Assembly: GCF_018736085.1 (NCBI RefSeq)
Contig: NZ_CP076134.1
Coordinates: 1,870,501 to 1,934,500 of the forward strand
DNA from: Bradyrhizobium sediminis
Lineage (GTDB): Bacteria > Pseudomonadota > Alphaproteobacteria > Rhizobiales > Xanthobacteraceae
Length of the DNA: 64,000 nt
Direction: 5' to 3'
The position numbers were made by a program, and so were the translations under genes. The notes beneath the pieces are model-generated. The model saw nothing but the letters and a program-made list of their open reading frames with translations. It had not been told where the DNA came from and ran no database searches. Positions 1 to 7,243 of this stretch are shown here, piece by piece; positions within the stretch are counted from its first letter, which is position 1, and every line of letters begins with the position of its first letter.

Positions 1-183
1 AAGAAGAGGCTGATCGAAGCGACGAACGATGCCGTTGCCCGCGGCGCCTTCGGTTCGCCGACCTTCTTCGTCGGAAAGGAAATGTTCTTCGGCAAGGACC
101 AGCTTCGCGACGTCGAGGAATCGATTGTCGAGCAGACCAGCCGCAACGACGGCCCGACACCGTCGACGCAGACTGGAAAGTGA
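1..183 (+). CDS. 2-hydroxychromene-2-carboxylate isomerase / DsbA-family protein, C-terminal part
   Basis: Only the last 60 codons are inside the window; the frame is open from base 1 to TGA at 181-183. The visible part contains GSPTFFVG followed by FFGKDQL. This is the cis-proline region and C-terminal helix start typical of the glutathione-S-transferase-kappa / 2-hydroxychromene-2-carboxylate isomerase branch of the DsbA superfamily. Members isomerise a ring-opened naphthalene metabolite or act as glutathione-dependent thiol enzymes in the cytoplasm. The catalytic N-terminus lies outside the window, so the substrate cannot be judged. It sits directly upstream of an SDR gene, probably in one transcript. 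Confidence 0.7.
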   Translation, partial: KKRLIEATNDAVARGAFGSPTFFVGKEMFFGKDQLRDVEESIVEQTSRNDGPTPSTQTGK

Positions 184-212
184 CAGAATTATACCTGACC
201 GGGAGAATACCC

Positions 213-950
213 TTGCAGAAGAGAAACGCGACCGTGGCCGTGATCGGCGCCGGTGATTTCATCGGCAGCGAAATCGCCAGGAAGTTTGCCTCTGAGGGCT
301 TCACGGTATTCGCCGGACGCCGCAACGGCGCCAAGCTCGAACCGCTGGTGAAGGAGATCGAGGCGGCGGGCGGCGAGATCCACGCCCGGTCGCTCGATGC
401 GCGCAACGAAGAGGAAGTCGTCTCCTTCCTGGAGGATGCCGACAAGCACGCGCCGCTCGAGGTCTGCATCTTCAACGTCGGCGCCAACGTCAATTTCCGG
501 ATTCTCGATACGACCGAGCGCGTGTTCCGCAAGGTCTGGGAAATGGCCTGCTATTCCGGCTTTCTCGCGGGCCGCGAGGCAGCGCGCCTGATGTTGCCCC
601 GGGGTAAGGGCAATATCTTCTTCACCGGCGCGACCGCGAGCCTGCGCGGTGGATCGGGCTATGCCGCCTTCGCCAGCGCCAAGTTCGGCCTGCGCGCCGT
701 CGCTCAGTCGATGGCGCGCGAACTCGGACCAAAGAATATCCATGTCGCCCACCTCATCATCGATTCCGGCGTCGATACCGAATGGGTGCGCCAGCGGCGG
801 CTCGAGGCGCTGGGAACGGGTGCGCTCGATAACCCCGATCTACTGATGCCGCCATCGTCGGTCGCGGAATCCTATTGGCTGCTTTATCGGCAGCCGCGCA
901 GCGCCTGGACATTCGAGCTGGAAATACGCCCCTTCGGCGAGAAGTGGTGA
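213..950 (+). CDS. SDR-family oxidoreductase with atypical active site
   Basis: Cytoplasmic 245-residue short-chain dehydrogenase/reductase. The N-terminal Rossmann motif is IGAGDFIG (residues 11-18). A Phe (F153) stands where the catalytic Tyr of the Y-x3-K motif is expected, before K157, although a Tyr occurs three residues earlier. I chose TTG at 213 because GGGAGA lies seven bases upstream. A GTG at 180 overlapping the previous stop codon is the alternative (256 aa) but has no properly spaced ribosome site. It belongs with the upstream isomerase and the downstream nitronate monooxygenase in what looks like a catabolic transcript. The substrate is unknown. Confidence 0.8.
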   Translation: MQKRNATVAVIGAGDFIGSEIARKFASEGFTVFAGRRNGAKLEPLVKEIEAAGGEIHARSLDARNEEEVVSFLEDADKHAPLEVCIFNVGANVNFRILDTTERVFRKVWEMACYSGFLAGREAARLMLPRGKGNIFFTGATASLRGGSGYAAFASAKFGLRAVAQSMARELGPKNIHVAHLIIDSGVDTEWVRQRRLEALGTGALDNPDLLMPPSSVAESYWLLYRQPRSAWTFELEIRPFGEKW

Positions 951-1025
951 AGGAAGCGTCGTTTTCGGGCTTCGAAGCATGATATAGCCTTGCCAGGCTA
1001 CTGCCGTAAAGAACCGGAGGAATTC

Positions 1026-2033
1026 GTGAAGACAGCAATCACTGAAATGTTCGGCATCGAGCATCCCATCATTCAGGGCGGCATGCATTATGTCGGCTTT
1101 GCGGAGCTTGCATCCGCTGTCTCGAACGCCGGCGGCCTCGGCATCATCACCGGTCTGACGCAGCGGACGCCCGAATTGCTGGCCAAGGAGATTGCGCGCT
1201 GTCACGACATGACGGACAAGCCGTTCGGCGTAAACCTGACATTCCTGCCGGCATTCACCGCGCCGCCCTATCCGGAATACATCGCCGCCATCAGGGAAGG
1301 CGGCATCAAGGTTGTCGAAACCGCAGGACGCAGCCCGGAGCAATACATGCCGGCGCTCAAGGCGGCGGGCATCAAGGTCATCCACAAATGCACTTCGGTC
1401 CGCCATTCACTGAAAGCCGAGCAGATCGGCTGCGACGCGGTCAGCGTCGACGGCTTCGAATGCGGCGGGCATCCCGGCGAAGACGACATGCCGAACATGA
1501 TCCTGCTGCCGCGCGCCGCCGAGGAATTGAAGATTCCGTTCGTGGCGTCGGGAGGAATGGCGGATGCGCGCAGCCTGGTGGCGGCGCTGGCGATGGGCGC
1601 GGCCGGCATGAACATGGGCACGCGCTTCATTGCGACCAAGGAAGCGCCGGTGCATGACAACGTCAAGAAGGCACTGGTCGCCGCGTCCGAGCTCGACACC
1701 CGGCTTGTGATGCGCGCGCTCAGGAATACCGAGCGGGTGCTGAAGAACAAGGCCGTCGACCGCCTGATGGAAATCGAACGCGAGAAGGGCGCCGGCCTGA
1801 AGATCGCCGATATCCATGATCAGGTCGCCGGCGCCTATCCCAAGGTCATGATCGACGGCGATTTGGACGCGGGGGCCTGGAGCTGCGGGATGGTGGTCGG
1901 ATTGATCAAGGACGTGCCGACCGTGAAGGAACTGATCGACCGCATCATGGCGGACGCCGAGCGCATCATCCGCGAGCGTCTGATCGGATTCCTCGACGGC
2001 ACCGGTCCTGCACAGCCGGCGAAGGTCGCCTGA
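1026..2033 (+). CDS. Nitronate monooxygenase (2-nitropropane dioxygenase family)
   Basis: 335-residue TIM-barrel flavoprotein. Family members bind FMN and oxidise alkyl nitronates to carbonyl compounds and nitrite; related proteins are enoyl reductases. The N-terminus HPIIQGGMHYVG and the A-x-AVSNAGGLG block mark the family. Central segments around HKCTSV and DGFECGGHPGED (residues 118-145) and ASGGMADARS (about 177-186) match its flavin and phosphate-binding loops. GTG at 1026 is preceded by GGAGG at 1016-1020, which fits better than the longer in-frame TTG at 990. The gene follows the SDR after 75 bases. An IS1182-type element begins 50 bases after its stop codon. Confidence 0.88.
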   Translation: MKTAITEMFGIEHPIIQGGMHYVGFAELASAVSNAGGLGIITGLTQRTPELLAKEIARCHDMTDKPFGVNLTFLPAFTAPPYPEYIAAIREGGIKVVETAGRSPEQYMPALKAAGIKVIHKCTSVRHSLKAEQIGCDAVSVDGFECGGHPGEDDMPNMILLPRAAEELKIPFVASGGMADARSLVAALAMGAAGMNMGTRFIATKEAPVHDNVKKALVAASELDTRLVMRALRNTERVLKNKAVDRLMEIEREKGAGLKIADIHDQVAGAYPKVMIDGDLDAGAWSCGMVVGLIKDVPTVKELIDRIMADAERIIRERLIGFLDGTGPAQPAKVA

Positions 2034-2124
2034 AGGCAAACCCAGGTCCCTCTCGACCTCATGGTGCGGCTGCGACAAATCAACCCGACGAGGCTGGGCA
2101 AGAACTCGGCATTTTCGAGAGTTG

Positions 2125-2156
2125 ATGTACGATTCGTTTTATGACGAATCGTACAT
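2125..2156 (+). promoter_or_regulatory. Hairpin with the transposase start codon in its loop (copy 1)
   Basis: ATGTACGATTCGT at 2125-2137 pairs perfectly with ACGAATCGTACAT at 2144-2156. The six-base loop TTTATG contains the transposase start codon. No clear ribosome site precedes it. If formed in the mRNA, the stem would bury the initiation region and could limit translation. The same structure is present in copy 2. Confidence 0.6.
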
Positions 2157-3766
2157 TCAAGAGCGGCGAGAGCCGCGAGCAACCCAGTCTCCTTCCTCCC
2201 CGGATTGAGGACTATGTGGGGCCGGACAATCCGGTGCGGGCGATTGAGGGCTTTGTTTGCGCGCTCGATCTTGCAAAGCTCGGTTTCCGCCATGCGGATC
2301 GCGGCGTGGAGGTAGGGCAGCCGCCCTATGATCCGGCCGATCTTTTGAAGCTGTACCTGTACGGCTACATCAACCAGGTCAGGTCGTCGCGCCGGCTGGA
2401 GCGGGAAGCTGGCCGCAATCTGGAACTGATCTGGCTGTTGAAGAGCCTGCGACCGGGGTACCGGACGATCGCGAACTTTCGCAAGGAGAACTGGAAGGCC
2501 TTGAAGGCGGCGAACCGCAGTTTCGTGCTGCTGATTCGTGAGCTTGGCCTTGTCGGCGGAACCATTGTTGCGATCGACGGCTCGTTCTTCCACGGCGACG
2601 CCAGCAAGGCGAGCATCTTCACACGCAAGCGGCTCGCCGAGCAGATCGCCGGCCTGGATCGAGAGATCGAGGCTTACGGCAAGTCCCTTGAGGACAATGA
2701 TGCGGCGGAAGCCAAGGAGCCAAGGAAGGATCGAGCGGCCGGTGATGGCGGCGGAGGAGACAGCGGCGATATTGGCACGAAGGTCGCGACGCTGATGGCC
2801 AAGCGCTCACGCGCCCAGGCCGACCTTGCTCGGCTGGAAGAGAGCGGCGAGACGCAGCTATCCCTGACCGATCCGGACGCCCGGCTTCTGGTCAAGAACG
2901 GTCAGGGCGTCGCAGGCTACAATGTGCAGACCGCCGTCGACGACAAGCACAAGCTCATTATCGCAAGCGAGGTGGTGAACGACAGCAGCGATGTCGGTCA
3001 GCTCCACGCGATGGCAAGGACGGCAAAAGACGCCCTCGAAGCCGAGGCTCTGCAGGCGCTGGCCGATGAGGGCTATTACAGCAGTCTCGAACTGAAGGCG
3101 TGCGAAGATGACGGCATCGTCGCCTATGTGCCGGTGCCGGAGGGCAACGGGCAACTCGAGAAGAAGGGCCGCTTCAGCCTCAAGAACTTCCGCTATGACG
3201 CCACAGCCGATGCCTACACTTGTCCCGCCGGCGAACTGCTGCGTCCGATGGAAGGGCGCTGGAAGAACACCAGTGGCCGGACCGAGATCCGCTATGCGAG
3301 CAGCACGAAGACCTGCAGGACGTGCCTGTTAAGGGCACGTTGTCTGAGCCCGAAGGCATCTCGGCGGACCATCGGTCGCTGGGAGCACGAAGATGTTCTC
3401 GACCGTCATCGCGCGCGGATGCAAGGCGCAGGCGAGCTGATGCGCCGTCGTTCCGGGATTGTCGAGCATCCCTTCGGCACCATCAAATGCCGTGCGGGCT
3501 ATCGGCACTTTCTGGTCCGAGGCTTCAACAAGGTCCGCGGCGAATGGAGCCTGATGGCGCTCTGCTACAACTTCACCCGCGTGCTCAATATCCTCGGTTT
3601 CGAAGAATTTGTGGCTCAAATCGCAGCAAAGGTGCAGGCGCTCGCTGTTCTCGAATGCGCTCTCGAACCCCTCCTACGCTGCATTCAGCGCGTCATGGTG
3701 CCGTTCTGGACCCATATCACGCTACAATTCAAAATCCGCTGGCTCCTACCCACTCCAGCCGCCTGA
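2141..3766 (+). CDS. IS1182-family transposase, copy 1
   Basis: 541-residue DDE transposase of the IS1182 group. The N-terminal region, with PNNPVR-like GPDNPVRAIE and the DLLKLYLYGYINQVRSSRRLE segment, is the DUF772-type domain. The catalytic domain includes VAIDGSFFHGDASK, the TDPDARLL stretch and GIVEHPFGTIK. A low-complexity insert rich in Asp and Gly (residues about 187-210) separates them, and the later TCPAGELL...CRTCLLRARC pairs could bind a metal. The ATG lies in the loop of a 13-bp hairpin (2125-2156), so translation may be restrained. It differs from copy 2 at four residues, all in the first 170. It looks intact. Confidence 0.93.
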   Translation: MTNRTFKSGESREQPSLLPPRIEDYVGPDNPVRAIEGFVCALDLAKLGFRHADRGVEVGQPPYDPADLLKLYLYGYINQVRSSRRLEREAGRNLELIWLLKSLRPGYRTIANFRKENWKALKAANRSFVLLIRELGLVGGTIVAIDGSFFHGDASKASIFTRKRLAEQIAGLDREIEAYGKSLEDNDAAEAKEPRKDRAAGDGGGGDSGDIGTKVATLMAKRSRAQADLARLEESGETQLSLTDPDARLLVKNGQGVAGYNVQTAVDDKHKLIIASEVVNDSSDVGQLHAMARTAKDALEAEALQALADEGYYSSLELKACEDDGIVAYVPVPEGNGQLEKKGRFSLKNFRYDATADAYTCPAGELLRPMEGRWKNTSGRTEIRYASSTKTCRTCLLRARCLSPKASRRTIGRWEHEDVLDRHRARMQGAGELMRRRSGIVEHPFGTIKCRAGYRHFLVRGFNKVRGEWSLMALCYNFTRVLNILGFEEFVAQIAAKVQALAVLECALEPLLRCIQRVMVPFWTHITLQFKIRWLLPTPAA

Positions 3767-3850
3767 ACCATATTTCTTGCCCAGCCTCGACGGGCAAATT
3801 TCCGCTTAACCCGTCGAGGCTGGGCAAGAACTCGGCATTTTCGAGAGTTG

Positions 3851-3882
3851 ATGTACGATTCGTTTTATGACGAATCGTACAT
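3851..3882 (+). promoter_or_regulatory. Hairpin with the transposase start codon in its loop (copy 2)
   Basis: Same structure as in copy 1: arms 3851-3863 and 3870-3882, with the start codon at 3867-3869 in the six-base loop. Confidence 0.6.
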
Positions 3883-5492
3883 TCAAGAGCGGCGAGAGCC
3901 GCGAGCAACCCAGTCTCCTTCCTTCCCGGATTGAGGACTATGTGGGGCCGGACAATCCGGTGCGGGCGATTGAGAGCTTTGTTTGCGCGCTCGATCTTGC
4001 AAAGCTCGGTTTCCGCCATGCGGATCGCGGCGTGGAGGTAGGGCAGCCGCCCTATGATCCGGCCGATCTTTTGAAGCTGTACCTGTACGGCTACATCAAC
4101 CAGGTCAGGTCGTCGCGCCGGCTGGAGCGGGAAGCTGGCCGCAATCTGGAACTGATCTGGCTGTTGAAGAGCCTGCGACCGGGGTACCGGACGATCGCGA
4201 ACTTTCGCAAGGAGAACTGGAAGGCCTTGAAGGCGGCGAACCGCAGTTTCGTGCTGCTGGTTCGTGAGCTTGGCCTTGTCGGCGGAACCATTGTTGCGAT
4301 CGACGGCTCGTTCTTCCACGGCGACGCCAGCAAGGCGAGCATCTTCACACGCAAGCGGCTTGCCGAGCAGATCGTCGGCCTGGATCGAGAGATCGAGGCT
4401 TACGGCAAGTCCCTTGAGGACAATGATGCGGCGGAAGCCAAGGAGCCAAGGAAGGATCGAGCGGCCGGTGATGGCGGCGGAGGAGACAGCGGCGATATTG
4501 GCACGAAGGTCGCGACGCTGATGGCCAAGCGCTCACGCGCCCAGGCCGACCTTGCTCGGCTGGAAGAGAGCGGCGAGACGCAGCTATCCCTGACCGATCC
4601 GGACGCCCGGCTTCTGGTCAAGAACGGTCAGGGCGTCGCAGGCTACAATGTGCAGACCGCCGTCGACGACAAGCACAAGCTCATTATCGCAAGCGAGGTG
4701 GTGAACGACAGCAGCGATGTCGGTCAGCTCCACGCGATGGCAAGGACGGCAAAAGACGCCCTCGAAGCCGAGGCTCTGCAGGCGCTGGCCGATGAGGGCT
4801 ATTACAGCAGTCTCGAACTGAAGGCGTGCGAAGATGACGGCATCGTCGCCTATGTGCCGGTGCCGGAGGGCAACGGGCAACTCGAGAAGAAGGGCCGCTT
4901 CAGCCTCAAGAACTTCCGCTATGACGCCACAGCCGATGCCTACACTTGTCCCGCCGGCGAACTGCTGCGTCCGATGGAAGGGCGCTGGAAGAACACCAGT
5001 GGCCGGACCGAGATCCGCTATGCGAGCAGCACGAAGACCTGCAGGACGTGCCTGTTAAGGGCACGTTGTCTGAGCCCGAAGGCATCTCGGCGGACCATCG
5101 GTCGCTGGGAGCACGAAGATGTTCTCGACCGTCATCGCGCGCGGATGCAAGGCGCAGGCGAGCTGATGCGCCGTCGTTCCGGGATTGTCGAGCATCCCTT
5201 CGGCACCATCAAATGCCGTGCGGGCTATCGGCACTTTCTGGTCCGAGGCTTCAACAAGGTCCGCGGCGAATGGAGCCTGATGGCGCTCTGCTACAACTTC
5301 ACCCGCGTGCTCAATATCCTCGGTTTCGAAGAATTTGTGGCTCAAATCGCAGCAAAGGTGCAGGCGCTCGCTGTTCTCGAATGCGCTCTCGAACCCCTCC
5401 TACGCTGCATTCAGCGCGTCATGGTGCCGTTCTGGACCCATATCACGCTACAATTCAAAATCCGCTGGCTCCTACCCACTCCAGCCGCCTGA
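3867..5492 (+). CDS. IS1182-family transposase, copy 2
   Basis: 541-residue transposase, the twin of the copy starting at 2141. Differences seen: Pro to Ser near residue 20, Gly to Ser at about 37, Ile to Val at about 132 and Ala to Val at about 169. The catalytic landmarks are unchanged. The start codon again lies in the loop of the 13-bp hairpin (3851-3882). Two intact, nearly identical copies in direct orientation could recombine with each other and delete one unit. Confidence 0.93.
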   Translation: MTNRTFKSGESREQPSLLPSRIEDYVGPDNPVRAIESFVCALDLAKLGFRHADRGVEVGQPPYDPADLLKLYLYGYINQVRSSRRLEREAGRNLELIWLLKSLRPGYRTIANFRKENWKALKAANRSFVLLVRELGLVGGTIVAIDGSFFHGDASKASIFTRKRLAEQIVGLDREIEAYGKSLEDNDAAEAKEPRKDRAAGDGGGGDSGDIGTKVATLMAKRSRAQADLARLEESGETQLSLTDPDARLLVKNGQGVAGYNVQTAVDDKHKLIIASEVVNDSSDVGQLHAMARTAKDALEAEALQALADEGYYSSLELKACEDDGIVAYVPVPEGNGQLEKKGRFSLKNFRYDATADAYTCPAGELLRPMEGRWKNTSGRTEIRYASSTKTCRTCLLRARCLSPKASRRTIGRWEHEDVLDRHRARMQGAGELMRRRSGIVEHPFGTIKCRAGYRHFLVRGFNKVRGEWSLMALCYNFTRVLNILGFEEFVAQIAAKVQALAVLECALEPLLRCIQRVMVPFWTHITLQFKIRWLLPTPAA

Positions 5493-5539
5493 ACCATATT
5501 TCTTGCCCAGCCTCGACGGGCAAATCACAACTATAGCTC

Positions 5540-5910
5540 CGCGCGTCTCACCCGATGAGAGGGGCGGATCGCGATCGTCACGAACGTGCGGTGGGATGCG
5601 GTGGACGCGGGAGTTGCGACTGACGAGCGTGACTCAAGCGGACGGCGAAGCCGTGTGGTCCTGACGCCTCGAGGTTGGCGTTCAAGTTCGCGGGAAGCAA
5701 AACTTCCGCGGACGACGGTGACAAGCAAATCCTGATCGCCGGGGAGAGCTCGGAGTAAGCCGTAACCCACTGCGCAGGGAAGGCCGGATTGCCTCCGCTG
5801 AACCTGTATGCTCGTGTGCGTTTCTTGATGCACACCGTTGCACACGAGACCGCGGGTGCAGCGCGCACCCGGCTTTCCCTGCGCCCTTGTTCTTATCGAG
5901 GGTGACAATC
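5540..5910. repeat. Dispersed intergenic repeat of Bradyrhizobium type, about 370 bp
   Basis: Non-coding stretch downstream of the second IS copy. From memory, very similar sequences recur many times in Bradyrhizobium and Rhodopseudomonas genomes. Recognisable blocks are GTGCGGTGGGATGCGGTGG, GTGTGGTCCTGACGCC and the terminal CCGGCTTTCCCTGCGCCC. All reading frames in it are short and arginine-rich, so I call no gene. Its right part (5772-5884) folds into a three-stem structure listed separately. Exact ends cannot be set from one copy. Confidence 0.6.
5772..5884. ncRNA. Candidate structured RNA inside the repeat (three-stem junction)
   Basis: GCGCAGGGAAGGCCGG (5772-5787) pairs with CCGGCTTTCCCTGCGC (5869-5884) over 16 positions with one G-U. 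Inside lie CTCGTGTGC (5811-5819) with GCACACGAG (5840-5848), and CGGGTGC (5853-5859) with GCACCCG (5865-5871). The third stem shares three bases with the outer stem, so they compete at the junction. Whether it is transcribed, and from which strand, is not visible. Confidence 0.4.
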
Positions 5911-5991
5911 GACGCAAAGCTCGGGCGCCTCGCGCCGCGAGAATGCGGACGCATATCTGCTGTTTTGAAATTCGAAACAAATTCCCACATC

Positions 5992-6072
5992 GTCATTGCG
6001 AGGAGCGTAAGCGACGAAGCAATCCAGCTCGGTTTCAGCGAAGCTGGATTGCTTCGCTTCGCTCGCAATGAC
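5992..6072. repeat. 81-bp palindromic repeat element
   Basis: GTCATTGCGAG (5992-6002) pairs with CTCGCAATGAC (6062-6072), and GAAGCAATCCAGCT (6016-6029) pairs with AGCTGGATTGCTTC (6042-6055), making a long two-tier stem. Elements of this kind (CATTGCGAGGAGC...) are common dispersed extragenic palindromes in many bacteria. Half of a similar element lies at 47663-47693. Confidence 0.75.
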
Positions 6073-6131
6073 ATTGATAGGCCCGAAGTCCCGTAGCCCG
6101 GATGGAGCTCTTGCGAAATCCGGGGCCACAG

Positions 6132-7034
6132 TCATCGCTGCGGGCCCGCGCCGGCCTTGGGATCGGTGACGATGGTCTGTTTCAGCACCTCGAACACCGA
6201 CGCGGTGTCCTGATCGCCGAGGCCCATGGCCATCGCCTGCACATAGACCGGCTGCGTCAGCGTAAACAGCGGGGTCGCACAGCCGACGTCATCGGCGAAT
6301 CCGGCGATGATGGCCATGTCTTTTTGCCAGGTAGAGACCTTCATGGTCGCGGGTTCATAGACACCCTCGACCATCATCGGCGCGCGCATCTGGAACATTC
6401 GCGAGCCGCCGGCGCCGGGGCCGATCATGTCGACCACCTTCTTCGGATCGAGTCCGGCGCGCTGTGCCAGGACCATCGCCTCGGCGGCGGCGACATTGTG
6501 AATGGCGACCAGGTGATTGGCGATGAACTTCATTCGGCTGCCATTGCCGTAGGCGCCGAGATCGGCGCTTTGTTTGGCAAAATCGGCGAACAGATCGGAA
6601 CACTGGGCAATGGCAGCGCTGTCGCCGCTGGCGTAGACCACAAGGTCGCGATTTCTGGCTTGCGCGCCGGTTCCGCTCAGCGGGCAATCCAGTGCGATGT
6701 GGCCAGCATGGTTCAGGATGGCTTCGAAACGAAGCTTGTCGGTGATGCTGAGTGTGGAGAGCTCGACCACGATCCGCGGCGGCGCACCGGTATTGGCGAT
6801 GGTAGTTGCTACATCCTCGACCGCCTCGGGACTGGAAAGGCTGGTCATGATGATTGGGGCGTCGCGCGCGACCTGTCCGGCGTTATCGGCGATAATGATG
6901 TTGTCGCGCGCGAGTTCGGCGCATCGTGCGGCGTCGATGTCAAAGCCGACGACGCGCCACCCGCGCTCGACCAGATTGCGGGCGATCGCGCCTCCCATGA
7001 TACCAAGCCCAACGATCCCAACGGTCTTGTCCAT
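6132..7034 (-). CDS. NAD(P)-dependent oxidoreductase, 3-hydroxyisobutyrate dehydrogenase family
   Basis: 300-residue beta-hydroxyacid dehydrogenase. The N-terminus carries GLGIMGGAIARNL, the dinucleotide-binding glycine loop, and DCPLSGTGAQA matches the substrate-binding DAPVSGG-type motif. The segment NGSRMKFIANHLVAIHN holds the expected catalytic Lys followed by Asn. Such enzymes oxidise or reduce a short beta-hydroxy acid or semialdehyde in the cytoplasm. It is divergent from the flavin monooxygenase gene, with 209 bases between the starts, where the decamer CGATAAACAA lies. The length is normal and no defects are seen. The substrate is not predictable. Confidence 0.88.
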   Translation of the reverse strand: MDKTVGIVGLGIMGGAIARNLVERGWRVVGFDIDAARCAELARDNIIIADNAGQVARDAPIIMTSLSSPEAVEDVATTIANTGAPPRIVVELSTLSITDKLRFEAILNHAGHIALDCPLSGTGAQARNRDLVVYASGDSAAIAQCSDLFADFAKQSADLGAYGNGSRMKFIANHLVAIHNVAAAEAMVLAQRAGLDPKKVVDMIGPGAGGSRMFQMRAPMMVEGVYEPATMKVSTWQKDMAIIAGFADDVGCATPLFTLTQPVYVQAMAMGLGDQDTASVFEVLKQTIVTDPKAGAGPQR

Positions 7035-7103
7035 GCGAGTACGCTCCTTGCCAGCCGAATTTGCGAGCGGCGCCGGCCGCGCCTTGAATAATTAGTGATC
7101 AGG

Positions 7104-7113
7104 CGATAAACAA
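7104..7113 (+). promoter_or_regulatory. Shared decamer CGATAAACAA in a divergent promoter region (site 1)
   Basis: The exact decamer lies between the starts of the divergent genes at 7034 and 7244. It recurs at 11843-11852 between another divergent pair in the same catabolic block. A likely reader is the TetR-family regulator encoded at 9007-9708. This is inference. Confidence 0.4.
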
Positions 7114-7243
7114 TCATCGGATAGTTTCGACCGGTCAAGTACGGTTCGTAAGTGGCTTGCTGCATATCTCGACCGATCGTGTCCCAAGGCCGCAACGACC
7201 GGCGAGATTGCAGGGAAACGCTGAAATGGGAGGTGTTGGCGAC

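Larger units (their letters stand above)
2084..3794 (+). mobile_element. IS1182-type insertion sequence, copy 1
   Basis: 1711-bp element with 21-bp terminal inverted repeats. The left end is at 2084-2104 and the right end at 3774-3794, both carrying the core GAGGCTGGGCAAGAA. The left end has one mismatch (CCCGA rather than CCCGT). It encodes one transposase. A second copy of the same length begins 15 bp later. The 7-bp sequence CAAATCA occurs just before copy 1 (2076-2082) and just after copy 2 (5521-5527), and CAAAT also begins the 15-bp spacer. This could be a target duplication around the pair. Confidence 0.9.
3810..5520 (+). mobile_element. IS1182-type insertion sequence, copy 2
   Basis: Second 1711-bp copy, same orientation, with perfect 21-bp terminal repeats at 3810-3830 and 5500-5520. 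Compared with copy 1, I count six base differences, all in the first 580 bases including the terminal repeat. The last 1.1 kb appears identical. The pair is separated by only 15 bp (3795-3809). Confidence 0.9.

Noticed and set aside
189..752. Long minus-strand frame opposite the SDR gene
   Set aside because: It is antisense to clear SDR motifs and has no family features; typical GC-rich shadow frame.
2084..5520. Composite transposon carrying cargo between the two IS copies
   Set aside because: Only 15 bp separate the copies, so no cargo exists.
5531..6135. Several short frames (up to 149 codons) in the repeat region
   Set aside because: They overlap structured repeats, are arginine- and serine-rich, and lack ribosome sites; similar repeats are a known source of false gene calls.
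6102..7091. Plus-strand frame of 329 codons opposite the dehydrogenase
   Set aside because: Antisense to conserved NAD-binding and catalytic motifs; composition rich in Gly, His, Asp and Arg, as in shadows.
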